A stretch of DNA of 64,000 nt, taken from assembly GCF_005845215.1 (NCBI RefSeq), contig NZ_SPHO01000018.1, positions 1-64,000 on the forward strand. Direction: 5' to 3'. Position numbers and translations under genes: made by a program. Below, in pieces: positions 51,025 to 59,251 of this stretch (the first letter of the stretch is position 1; the number at the start of each line of letters is the position of its first letter). The DNA comes from Clostridium sp. 1001271st1 H5 (GTDB taxonomy: Bacteria > Bacillota > Clostridia > Lachnospirales > Lachnospiraceae). Under the pieces are notes generated by a model, which searched no databases, was not told the origin of the DNA, and was given only the letters and a program-made list of their open reading frames with translations.

Positions 51025-51753
51025 ATGATTACTCTGGTGACAGGCGGAAGCGGCAGCGGAAAATCAGAATATGCAGAGGGACTGATTCTGGATTCCCCCT
51101 GTTCCCGCCGTTTCTATGTAGCTACCATGATTGCATATGGAAAAGAGGGAAGGGATAAGGTGATGCGGCACCGTATGCTTCGAAGCGGGAAGAAATTCAT
51201 CACCATAGAAAAACCCTGGGACGTGGGAAATGTGGTGCTGGAAAAATATGAGGCAGGTCCATCTGCTTCTTCCAGGACAGACAGAGTCCTTTTGCTGGAG
51301 TGTGTATCCAATCTGGCGGCCAACGAGATGTTCAGGGAAGATGGTACGGCAGAGGCCGCGGCAGGCGCGGAGCGGCAGCCATCAAACCGGTCAGAAAACC
51401 AGGATAAAGGCCAGGATGAAAATCAGAATGGGAACCAGGATAAAAACCAGGTCCCATACCTGGCTGACAAGCTTGCAGCGGACATCATTTCCCTGGCAGG
51501 CCAGGTGCAGGATATGGTGATTGTTACAAACGAAGTGGACCGGGACGGAATCTGCTACGGACAGGAGACAATGGAGTATATCCGTCTCATGGGACGTCTG
51601 AATCAGAAGCTGGCAGCTGCCTCCGACCGGGTGGCTGAGGTGGTTTACGGCATTCCCGTGCTCCGGAAACCAAGGGTTTCCCAAGCCGCGGCAGAAGGGA
51701 TTATATTGCCGGAGGGGAGTGATTTGAGAGGAAGGGAGTGTCAGGGAAAATGA
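51025..51753 (+). CDS. cobU: Bifunctional adenosylcobinamide kinase / guanylyltransferase
   Basis: The 242-aa CobU phosphorylates and then GMP-activates adenosylcobinamide. The P-loop GGSGSGKSEYAE (7-18), LLECVSNLAANEMF and VTNEVDRDGICY are present. About 15-20 residues of Asn, Gln, Asp and Lys (near 125-145) form a repeat-coded insertion in a surface loop, making it longer than the usual 180 aa. The SD GGAG lies eight bases before the ATG. It overlaps cobS by 16 bp. Confidence 0.92.
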   Translation: MITLVTGGSGSGKSEYAEGLILDSPCSRRFYVATMIAYGKEGRDKVMRHRMLRSGKKFITIEKPWDVGNVVLEKYEAGPSASSRTDRVLLLECVSNLAANEMFREDGTAEAAAGAERQPSNRSENQDKGQDENQNGNQDKNQVPYLADKLAADIISLAGQVQDMVIVTNEVDRDGICYGQETMEYIRLMGRLNQKLAAASDRVAEVVYGIPVLRKPRVSQAAAEGIILPEGSDLRGRECQGK

Positions 51754-52583
51754 ACGGACTTTATTCCTGTATCATTGCGGTTTCCATGTATTCCAAAATA
51801 CCCATGCCCGCTGTGGAGTGGACCCAGGAGCGGATGCGCTATGTTATGTGCTTTTTCCCGCTGGTGGGGATTGCAGAGGGAACGGTTCTGGGCCTCTGGC
51901 TCTATCTTGCCCTGGATGTCCTGAATCTGTCCACGGCGGCCGCTGCCCTCATAGGGGCAGCTATTCCAATCCTGGTGACAGGAGGAATCCATATGGACGG
52001 TTTTATGGATACCATGGATGCTGTCCACTCCTACGGCGACAGAAGCAAAAAGCTGGAGATTCTCAAAGACCCGCACCTGGGGGCATTTGCAGTGATTTCC
52101 TTTGGGGTATACATGATGCTCTACACAGGCGTCTTTTATGAGTACCTGTCTCTTGCCCGGATGAAGGACACTGGGGACAGATATTTTCTTTACATGGTTC
52201 CCTGCCTTGTGTTTGTGATGGAACGCGCCCTCAGCGGTCTTTCCGTGGTCACATTTCCCCAGGCGAAAAAAAAGGGACTGGCGGCCGGATTTGGAGGGGC
52301 AGCCAAAAAGAAAACAGATTCAGCGGTGCTGGTCCTGTGGCTGGCTGGCTGCCTGGGAGCCGCCATGGCTGCCGTTGGGACGGGCTGTCATGGGGCGGGA
52401 TTAGCGGCATGGGTAATACTGTTTACCCACCTGGCCGTGTTTTTATGGTATTACAGGATGTCGGTTAACCAGTTTGGGGGAGTGACAGGGGATTTGGCCG
52501 GATGCTTTCTGCAAATCTGCGAACTGGCCGGGCTGGCGGCGGCAGCCGTTCTTTTGAGAGCAGGATTGATGGGAGGAATGTAG
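51738..52583 (+). CDS. cobS: Adenosylcobinamide-GDP ribazoletransferase
   Basis: The 281-aa integral membrane CobS joins adenosylcobinamide-GDP to alpha-ribazole (phosphate) to finish the nucleotide loop. N-terminal YSKIPMP and MRYVMCFFPLVG, and the GGIHMDGFMDTMDAVHSYGDR metal-binding segment, are diagnostic. Several hydrophobic helices follow. The GTG at 51738 (GAGG six bases upstream) and the ATG at 51750 are both possible starts. It is followed two bases later by the CobU-like gene. Confidence 0.93.
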   Translation: MSGKMNGLYSCIIAVSMYSKIPMPAVEWTQERMRYVMCFFPLVGIAEGTVLGLWLYLALDVLNLSTAAAALIGAAIPILVTGGIHMDGFMDTMDAVHSYGDRSKKLEILKDPHLGAFAVISFGVYMMLYTGVFYEYLSLARMKDTGDRYFLYMVPCLVFVMERALSGLSVVTFPQAKKKGLAAGFGGAAKKKTDSAVLVLWLAGCLGAAMAAVGTGCHGAGLAAWVILFTHLAVFLWYYRMSVNQFGGVTGDLAGCFLQICELAGLAAAAVLLRAGLMGGM

Positions 52584-52585
52584 AA

Positions 52586-53017
52586 ATGGTCTTGGTAACA
52601 GGAGGAAGCTCCCAGGGTAAGAAGGAGTTTGTCAGGCAGCACCTTGGGAGACAGGGGGAGGATGTATCTGTCTGGACAGAGGGCTCAGAGGCTTCCTGGG
52701 AGGAATTCATGAAAGGAAGGTTCTGCCATGACTTCCATCTCTTTGTCAGACGTGTGATGGAGGGAAGCACAGGCCCGATTGGCCATGAATCCGAATGGGG
52801 ATGGGCAGAGGCAATCATGAACCGGCTTCTGGAAGAACTGTCTGCCGGACCGCCGGACCGTGTCCTGGTGACAGATGAGATTGGCTGCGGCATTGTGCCG
52901 GCAGATGCCTTTGAACGGCTGTACAGGGAGGAGACAGGGCGGCTCTGCTGCCGGATTGCCGGGGAGGCAAAGGCCGTATGGCGGGTGTGCTGCGGGATAG
53001 GGATGCGGATTAAATGA
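52586..53017 (+). CDS. Short CobU-like protein with degenerate P-loop
   Basis: The 143-aa protein resembles the ends of CobU. Its N-terminus VLVTGGSSQGKKEF aligns with the CobU P-loop but ends GKK instead of GKS/T, so ATP/GTP phosphate binding is doubtful. The C-terminal half (VTDEIGCGIVPADAFERLYREETG, then AKAVWRVCCG) matches the end of CobU, including the guanylyltransferase-associated helices. The middle is shortened. GGGAGG lies nine bases before the ATG. A full cobU is 800 bp upstream. It could be a non-catalytic partner of CobU or a decaying paralog; the intact frame and tight spacing suggest it is kept. Confidence 0.75.
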   Translation: MVLVTGGSSQGKKEFVRQHLGRQGEDVSVWTEGSEASWEEFMKGRFCHDFHLFVRRVMEGSTGPIGHESEWGWAEAIMNRLLEELSAGPPDRVLVTDEIGCGIVPADAFERLYREETGRLCCRIAGEAKAVWRVCCGIGMRIK

Positions 53018-53031
53018 CAAGGTAGGTAGAC

Positions 53032-54105
53032 ATGGATATTACGTGGCTGGATATATGGAAATTTCACGGAGCAGCCCTGCTGGCGGGATGTGTGATTGAC
53101 TGGATGGTGGGGGACCCCTTATGGCTTCCCCATCCGGTGCGCCTTATGGGAACCATGATTTCCTGGCTGGAATCACGGCTCAGAAAATGGGCAGCGGGAC
53201 CGGGAAAGCAGAAAGAGAATCAGGACAGCCAGGGCGTTCCCCATGGGAAAGAAGAGCACACACAGTGTCCTGGTCCTGAAAAGACAAGGGAAGCATGGGC
53301 AGGTGTGCTCCTCACTGCCTCTATGTGCGCTCTGTGGTGGTGCATTCCCCGGGCGGTTTTTTCCGCAGCGGAACATCTGCTGCTGGCCAGGGCCTGGGCA
53401 GTGCTTTTGCTGGCAGAAGGTTTCCTGTGCAGTCTCATGCTGGCAGCCAGGGGATTGTACACGGAAAGCATGAAGGTGTGCCGCAGCCTGGAGGCAGGAC
53501 GGACAGAGGAGGCCAGATACAATGTGTCCATGATTGTGGGAAGGGACACTTCGGTACTGGATGAGGGCGGAATTGCCAGGGCGGCAGTGGAGACAGTGGC
53601 TGAAAATGCCTCTGACGGCGTCATTGCCCCCTTTTTGTTCATGGCGCTTTTGGGGCCGGCTGGAGGCGCGCTGTACAAGGCTGTCAACACCATGGATTCC
53701 ATGGTGGGATATAAGAATGACAGGTACCTGTATTTCGGACGCTGTGCAGCCAGGCTGGACGATTTGTTCAATCTGATACCGGCCAGGCTGACCGGAGTCC
53801 TGATGGTCCTTGGAGCCTGGGTCCTGCCCGGGATGGACGGAGCCCATGCCTGGAAGGTGTTCCTCCGGGACAGAAAGCGCCATGCCAGCCCTAATTCCGC
53901 TCACGGCGAGGCTGCCTGTGCAGGGGCCCTCCATCTGCGTCTGGCAGGGGATGCGTGGTACTTTGGAGCGCTTCACAAAAAGCCCTATATAGGGGATGAC
54001 GGCAGGAGGATAGAACCAGCGGACATAAGACGGGCAAACCTCCTTATGTTTTTCACAGAGGGCGTCATGGTCCTTGGTCTGGGTGTCCTGCTTCTGCTTC
54101 TGTGA
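53032..54105 (+). CDS. cbiB: Adenosylcobinamide-phosphate synthase
   Basis: The 357-aa membrane protein CbiB attaches aminopropanol phosphate to adenosylcobyric acid. The N-terminal VIDWMVGDPLWLPHPVRLMG and the VSMIVGRDTSVLDEGGIARAAVETVAENASDG segment are diagnostic. A charged, low-complexity insertion of about 30 residues (near 55-90) lies after the first helices. AAGGTAGG is five bases upstream of the start. cobD, supplier of the aminopropanol phosphate, is next. Confidence 0.93.
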   Translation: MDITWLDIWKFHGAALLAGCVIDWMVGDPLWLPHPVRLMGTMISWLESRLRKWAAGPGKQKENQDSQGVPHGKEEHTQCPGPEKTREAWAGVLLTASMCALWWCIPRAVFSAAEHLLLARAWAVLLLAEGFLCSLMLAARGLYTESMKVCRSLEAGRTEEARYNVSMIVGRDTSVLDEGGIARAAVETVAENASDGVIAPFLFMALLGPAGGALYKAVNTMDSMVGYKNDRYLYFGRCAARLDDLFNLIPARLTGVLMVLGAWVLPGMDGAHAWKVFLRDRKRHASPNSAHGEAACAGALHLRLAGDAWYFGALHKKPYIGDDGRRIEPADIRRANLLMFFTEGVMVLGLGVLLLLL

Positions 54106-54165
54106 AATCATTTGGTAATTATCGTACTATATCTTCAAAAGGAAAGGTCACTATGGGAGGTTATT

Positions 54166-55290
54166 ATGGAATATCAGCACGGCGGAGACATTTACAGCCA
54201 GGACATACAGATGGATTATTCTGCCAATATCAATCCCCTTGGAATGCCGGAAGCGGTAAAGAGCACGCTGAGGGACTGCCTGGATAAGGAAATATGCAGC
54301 CTGTACCCGGACAGCCGGTGCCGGGAACTGAGGCAGGCCCTGGGCAGGCATCATGGGGTGGAGGATGAGTGGGTTATCTGCGGAAACGGGGCGGCTGATT
54401 TGATATTCGGCCTGGCCGCAGCGCTGCGTCCTGGCCGCGGGCTTGTCCCGGCTCCCACCTTTTCCGAGTATGAGCAGGCATTGAAAGCAGCGGGGTGCAG
54501 GACCAGCTATTATTATCTCAGGGAGGACGCCGGATTCGCCCCGGACATATCCGGCATGTGCAGCTGTATCAAGGAAGCGGCGGAGAGGGGAGAGCCCTAT
54601 GATATTGTGTTCCTGTGCAATCCCAACAATCCCACGGGAATACCTGCTGAAAAGGAAGACGTGGAGCAGCTGGCGCAAACCTGCGGAAGTCTGGGGGCGT
54701 TCCTGGTTGTGGATGAATGCTTCTGTGATTTTTTGGAGGATTCAGACGTATATTCCGTCATACCTGACCTGTCCGGGTTTGGGAATCTGTTTGTGCTGAA
54801 GGCATTTACCAAGCTGTATGCCATGGCCGGGCTGCGGCTGGGCTATGGCCTTTGCAGTGACCGCTGCCTGCTGGAACGGCTGCAGGCAGTCCGGCAGCCC
54901 TGGTCCGTGTCGGGCCTGGCCCAGCGGGCCGGCGTGGCGGCTCTTAGTCAGACGGATTTTGTGGAGCATACCAGAGCTGTAATTAAGGAGGAGCGTGAGC
55001 GGCTGGCTGCAGCACTCCGGGACCTGGGTTTTAAGGTATATTCCTCCGGGGCCAATTATCTGTTTTTCAGGGACCCGGGAGAGGATGGAACCACGGAAAA
55101 AGGCCGGCTTTACCAGGAACTGCTGCAGCGCCGTATTTTGATTCGCAGCTGTGCCAATTATCCGGGGCTGGATTCTTCCTGCTACCGTATCTGTGTGAAG
55201 CTGAAACAGGACAATGAACAGCTTATCCGGGAAATGGCCCGGGTGCTTGAGAGGAGGAAACAATGTCTGAACCTGCTAAACCAATCATGA
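54166..55290 (+). CDS. cobD: L-threonine-O-3-phosphate decarboxylase
   Basis: The 374-aa PLP enzyme makes (R)-1-amino-2-propanol O-2-phosphate for CbiB. The class I/II aminotransferase fold is shown by LCNPNNPTGIP, VVDECFCDF and the PLP lysine in VLKAFTKLYAMAGLRLGYG. The ATG at 54166 has GGGAGG five bases upstream. It overlaps cbiP by 28 bp, an unusually long overlap within this operon. Confidence 0.92.
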   Translation: MEYQHGGDIYSQDIQMDYSANINPLGMPEAVKSTLRDCLDKEICSLYPDSRCRELRQALGRHHGVEDEWVICGNGAADLIFGLAAALRPGRGLVPAPTFSEYEQALKAAGCRTSYYYLREDAGFAPDISGMCSCIKEAAERGEPYDIVFLCNPNNPTGIPAEKEDVEQLAQTCGSLGAFLVVDECFCDFLEDSDVYSVIPDLSGFGNLFVLKAFTKLYAMAGLRLGYGLCSDRCLLERLQAVRQPWSVSGLAQRAGVAALSQTDFVEHTRAVIKEERERLAAALRDLGFKVYSSGANYLFFRDPGEDGTTEKGRLYQELLQRRILIRSCANYPGLDSSCYRICVKLKQDNEQLIREMARVLERRKQCLNLLNQS

Positions 55291-56873
55291 TTCAGGGAAC
55301 CATGTCCAATGCGGGAAAGAGCATTCTGGCCGCCGGACTGTGCCGTATCTTTCATCAGGACGGCTACAGGACAGCTCCCTTTAAATCCCAGAACATGGCC
55401 CTTAATTCCTACATAACACCGGAAGGCCTGGAAATGGGACGGGCCCAGGCCGTACAGGCGGAGGCGGCGGGTATTGTCCCTCATGCAGACATGAATCCCA
55501 TTCTTTTAAAACCCACCACGGATGTGGGAAGCCAGGTCATTGTCCACGGGATTTCCAGGGGAAATATGAAGGCCAGGGACTATTTTGCCTGTAAAAAAAC
55601 GCTGGTTCCCGATATCATGGCCTCATACCGGCGTCTGGAGGAACAGTATGATGTCATAGTCATAGAAGGGGCCGGCAGCCCGGCAGAAATCAACCTGAAA
55701 TCCGATGATATCGTGAACATGGGCATGGCGGACATGGCCGACGCGCCGGTGCTCCTGGTGGGGGACATAGACCGGGGCGGCGTTTTTGCCCAGCTCTACG
55801 GTACGGTGGCCCTTCTGACAGAGGAAGAGAGAAAGCGCATAAAGGGATTAATCATCAACAAATTCCGGGGGGACAGGACCATACTGGAGCCTGGGATTGC
55901 CATGCTGGAGGACCTGTGCCATATACCCGTGGTAGGGGTGATACCCTACATGGATGTGGACATTGAGGATGAGGACAGCTTAAGCAGCCGGCTGGAGACA
56001 GGAAAGAGAAGGACCCCGGCTGCCGTTGATTTGGCAGTGATTCGTTTTCCGCGTATATCCAATTTTACGGATTTTAATGTATTTTCCGGAATTCCGGGAG
56101 TGTCCCTGCGCTATGTTTCAAGGGCCTGCGACCTTGGCAGCCCGGATATGGTCATCCTCCCCGGCACCAAGAGTACCATCCGCGACTTATTGTGGATGCG
56201 TCAGAACGGGCTGGAGGCGGCAATCCTTAAGCTGGCTGACCGCAGGGTGCCGGTGTGGGGAATCTGCGGCGGCTACCAGATGATGGGAGAGGTGCTGGAA
56301 GATGCAAAGGGCGTGGAAACGGACCGTCCCTCCCGGGTGGAGGGAATGGGGCTTCTTCCCCTTAAAACGGAGTTTGAGGAGGAAAAGGTAAGGACCCAGG
56401 TGGAAGGCGCCTTCGGCGAGCTGGACGGCTGCCTGGGCAATCTGTCCGGAAAATCCATTGCAGGATATGAGATTCATATGGGCCGTACGTTCATTGACCG
56501 GGAGGAAGGGGCTGCGGACACGGCCAGAATCGTTTCCTGGCGCAGGGAGCCGGAGATATGCCGCCCCATGGATTATGTGATGGAGACAGGCCAGGACGGG
56601 ATATTGTCCAGACAGGCCAGGATGGATGGGTGGAACAGGGGGAATCTATATGGTACCTATGTCCATGGAATCTTTGACGGACCCGGAATTGCCGGGGCAG
56701 TGGCAGAGGCGCTGGCAGCGGCAAAGGGGCTGACCCTGGAGCAGGCTGCGGACATGGATTATCCCACTTACAGGGAACAGCAGTATGATAAGCTGGCAGG
56801 AGAACTCAGGGAGAATCTGGATATGGATGCCGTGTACAAAATCATGGGCATCAGGCGGAAAGGAGAGGCGTAA
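55263..56873 (+). CDS. cbiP: Cobyric acid synthase
   Basis: The 536-aa CbiP amidates the b, d, e and g side chains of adenosylcobyrinate diamide. It has the N-terminal IQGTMSNAGKSILAAGLCRI P-loop, FKSQNMALNS, GDIDRGGVFAQLYG, and the C-terminal amidotransferase with VWGICGGYQMMG (nucleophile Cys). Start 55263 has GAGGAGG five bases upstream. Length is slightly above average, with no large insertion. It is followed by cbiC after four bases. Confidence 0.94.
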   Translation: MSEPAKPIMIQGTMSNAGKSILAAGLCRIFHQDGYRTAPFKSQNMALNSYITPEGLEMGRAQAVQAEAAGIVPHADMNPILLKPTTDVGSQVIVHGISRGNMKARDYFACKKTLVPDIMASYRRLEEQYDVIVIEGAGSPAEINLKSDDIVNMGMADMADAPVLLVGDIDRGGVFAQLYGTVALLTEEERKRIKGLIINKFRGDRTILEPGIAMLEDLCHIPVVGVIPYMDVDIEDEDSLSSRLETGKRRTPAAVDLAVIRFPRISNFTDFNVFSGIPGVSLRYVSRACDLGSPDMVILPGTKSTIRDLLWMRQNGLEAAILKLADRRVPVWGICGGYQMMGEVLEDAKGVETDRPSRVEGMGLLPLKTEFEEEKVRTQVEGAFGELDGCLGNLSGKSIAGYEIHMGRTFIDREEGAADTARIVSWRREPEICRPMDYVMETGQDGILSRQARMDGWNRGNLYGTYVHGIFDGPGIAGAVAEALAAAKGLTLEQAADMDYPTYREQQYDKLAGELRENLDMDAVYKIMGIRRKGEA

Positions 56874-56877
56874 GCGT

Positions 56878-57534
56878 ATGACGGACATACAGTTGGAACA
56901 GGTGCTGCCGGGGGATATAGAGAGGCGCAGCTTTGAAATCATACAGGAGGAACTGTCCTTGCAGGGCATACAGCTGGAGCCTGAAAATGAACGGGTCGTC
57001 AAGCGGGCCATCCACACCACGGCTGATTTTGACTATGTACAAAACCTGGTGTTTTCCAGCCATGCGGTCAGGAAAGGGATAGAGGCGTTAAAAGCCGGGG
57101 CAGTTATTGTCACGGACACCAATATGGGGCTGTCCGGAATCAACAAAAAAAGGCTGTCCGCTCTGGGCGGGGAAGCCTTCTGTTTCATGGCGGACCAGGA
57201 TGTGGCTGACCAGGCGGGGACACAGGGAACCACTAGGGCTGTGGCCAGCATGGAAAAGGCGGCCAGGCTCTATGGCTTACAGGGGCGTCCCCTTATTTTT
57301 GCCGTGGGCAACGCTCCCACGGCTTTGGTCCGCATTTATGAGCTTATAAAGGAGGGACTGGCTGTTCCGGCCCTTGTCATCGGCGTACCGGTGGGATTCG
57401 TGAACGTGGTCCAGTCAAAGGAACTGATACTTACCCTTGAGGACACGCCCTACATTGTGGCAAGGGGAAGAAAAGGCGGCAGCAATGTTGCCGCCGCCAT
57501 CTGTAATGCGCTGCTGTATCAGATTCCGGTGTAG
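56878..57534 (+). CDS. cbiC: Cobalt-precorrin-8 methylmutase
   Basis: The 218-aa CbiC moves the C11 methyl to C12, giving cobyrinate. Family motifs: SFEIIQEEL, VVKRAIHTTADFDYV with the catalytic His, and VGNAPTALVRIYELI. The TAAGCGTATG start has AAGGAGAGG nine bases upstream. It is the last gene of the cobalamin run; no clear terminator is visible before the convergent purF-like gene 41 bp on. Confidence 0.94.
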   Translation: MTDIQLEQVLPGDIERRSFEIIQEELSLQGIQLEPENERVVKRAIHTTADFDYVQNLVFSSHAVRKGIEALKAGAVIVTDTNMGLSGINKKRLSALGGEAFCFMADQDVADQAGTQGTTRAVASMEKAARLYGLQGRPLIFAVGNAPTALVRIYELIKEGLAVPALVIGVPVGFVNVVQSKELILTLEDTPYIVARGRKGGSNVAAAICNALLYQIPV

Positions 57535-57575
57535 GAACTGGTTGATGCGCTGCCGTATCAGAGTCCGGGGATTCC

Positions 57576-58982
57576 CTATTTCCGGCCGCTCCAGCAGTAG
57601 GTGCAGAGCTTGCACGGTGAGATGCCGATGGACTTCACCAGGTCATCCAGCCTGTGGTAGCGCAGGGTGGTGAATCCAAGGCGCTTGCGGATTTCCTCAA
57701 TCATTTCTTTGTAATTGGCGCTGTCCGGGTCTGTATAGCTGCTTAAAACCTCACGGGACACATCATCGCCTTCCCTGTCCCGGATGATTCTTCTGGTTAT
57801 CAGGTCCAGCTCTGAGGTGGAACGGGAGAAGTTAAGGTAAGGGCATCCGAACATAAGGGGAGGGCAGGCAGGGCGGATATGCACTTCCTTTGCCCCGCTC
57901 TGGTACAGGAATTCCGTGGTTTCTCCCAGCTGGGTACCGCGCACAATGGAGTCGTCGATGAGCAGAAGCTTTTTATTGCGGATCAGCGAGTCCACAGGAA
58001 TCAGCTTCATGCGGGCAATCAGGTTTCTCTGTCCCTGGTTCTGCGGCATGAAGGAGCGGGGCCAGGTGGGGGTATATTTAATAAAGGGGCGGGCAAAGGG
58101 AATGCCGGATTCATTGGCATACCCGATGGCGTGGGCAATGCCTGAATCTGGAACGCCGGCAACCACCTCGGGCTGCGCCTCATCCCGTTTGGCCAGCAGC
58201 TTTCCGCATTCATAACGCATGCTCTCCACATTGATGCCCTCGTAGCTGGATGTGGGGTAACCGTAGTATACCCACAGGAAGGAGCATATCTTCATCTCTT
58301 CCCTGGGAGGGCTGACTGTTTCTACGCTCTCAGGCGTCATATATACAATCTCGCCCGGACCCAGTTCTTTGTAGTCCGTATATCCCAGATTAATATAAGC
58401 AAAGCTTTCAAAGGAGGCGCAGAAGGCATCGCCCTTGTGTCCGATGACAATGGGGGTCCTTCCGAACTTATCCCTGGATGCGTAGATTCCTTCCGGCGTC
58501 AGCAGCAGGATGGACATGGAGCCCTCTATCTTTTCCTGGGCAAAAAGAAGACCTTCCACCAATGTGGATTTCTGGTTAATCAGGGCAGCCACCAGTTCCG
58601 TGGCATTGATTCGTCCATGGCTCATCTCCATAAAATGGATATGGCCGTTTTCATAGGCTGAGGCCACCAGCTCGGCCTCGTTGTTGATTTTTCCCACTGT
58701 GGTTATGGCAAAGCTGCCCAGGTGGGACTGAATCAAAAGGGGCTGGGGTTCATTGTCGGAAATACATCCGATGCCCAGTGTTCCCTCCAGCTCGTCCAAA
58801 TCCCCGTCAAATTTTGTACGGAAGGGAGTGTTTTCTATGTTGTGGATGGACCTTGTAAAGCCCTGGCTGCCGTATACGGCCATTCCGCCTCTTTTTGTCC
58901 CCAGATGGGAGTGGTAATCCACTCCGAAAAACAGGTCCAGGGTACAGCTGTTTTTTGATGCAACACCAAATATTCCGCCCAT
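57576..58982 (-). CDS. PurF-like amidophosphoribosyltransferase lacking the N-terminal Cys
   Basis: The 468-aa protein has PurF architecture: an N-terminal Ntn-hydrolase-like glutaminase domain and a phosphoribosyltransferase domain with LLLIDDSIVRGT (339-350). Four cysteines (233, 380, 457, 460) match the Fe-S ligands of the B. subtilis-type enzyme. Genuine PurF begins Met-Cys-Gly, with Cys as nucleophile; this begins MGGIFGVASK, and the nearest Cys is residue 13. It therefore cannot use glutamine in the usual way. It may use ammonia, act on another substrate or regulate. A minus-strand promoter lies upstream. Such Cys-less relatives occur elsewhere in Clostridia, to my recollection. Confidence 0.85.
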   Translation of the reverse strand: MGGIFGVASKNSCTLDLFFGVDYHSHLGTKRGGMAVYGSQGFTRSIHNIENTPFRTKFDGDLDELEGTLGIGCISDNEPQPLLIQSHLGSFAITTVGKINNEAELVASAYENGHIHFMEMSHGRINATELVAALINQKSTLVEGLLFAQEKIEGSMSILLLTPEGIYASRDKFGRTPIVIGHKGDAFCASFESFAYINLGYTDYKELGPGEIVYMTPESVETVSPPREEMKICSFLWVYYGYPTSSYEGINVESMRYECGKLLAKRDEAQPEVVAGVPDSGIAHAIGYANESGIPFARPFIKYTPTWPRSFMPQNQGQRNLIARMKLIPVDSLIRNKKLLLIDDSIVRGTQLGETTEFLYQSGAKEVHIRPACPPLMFGCPYLNFSRSTSELDLITRRIIRDREGDDVSREVLSSYTDPDSANYKEMIEEIRKRLGFTTLRYHRLDDLVKSIGISPCKLCTYCWSGRK

Positions 58983-59059
58983 ATATCATACCTCTTTTAT
59001 CTATGTGTTTGTTTTACGCCTTTGTGATTGGTGCCGGCCTGTCTGCCGGTTACGGACTT

Positions 59060-59089
59060 ATCATAACATATATTAGTAGTACAGGACAA
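59060..59089 (-). promoter_or_regulatory. Promoter of the PurF-like gene
   Basis: Minus-strand -35 TTGTCC (59084-59089), an 18-bp spacer and -10 TATGAT (59060-59065), about 80 bp upstream of the start. No purine riboswitch is visible here. Confidence 0.5.
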
Positions 59090-59251
59090 TATGATTGATA
59101 TATTATTTATACTTATGAGAAACTATAAGCATGGCAGGAAGGGTTTTCCGGTGAATTTCGGTTCTGCTCCGGGATGACAATTCCATACATTTGAGGTATA
59201 CTTGTGATAAATCTCACGGAGCAGTACACTCCGGGAAGAGGAGGCTTGCAG

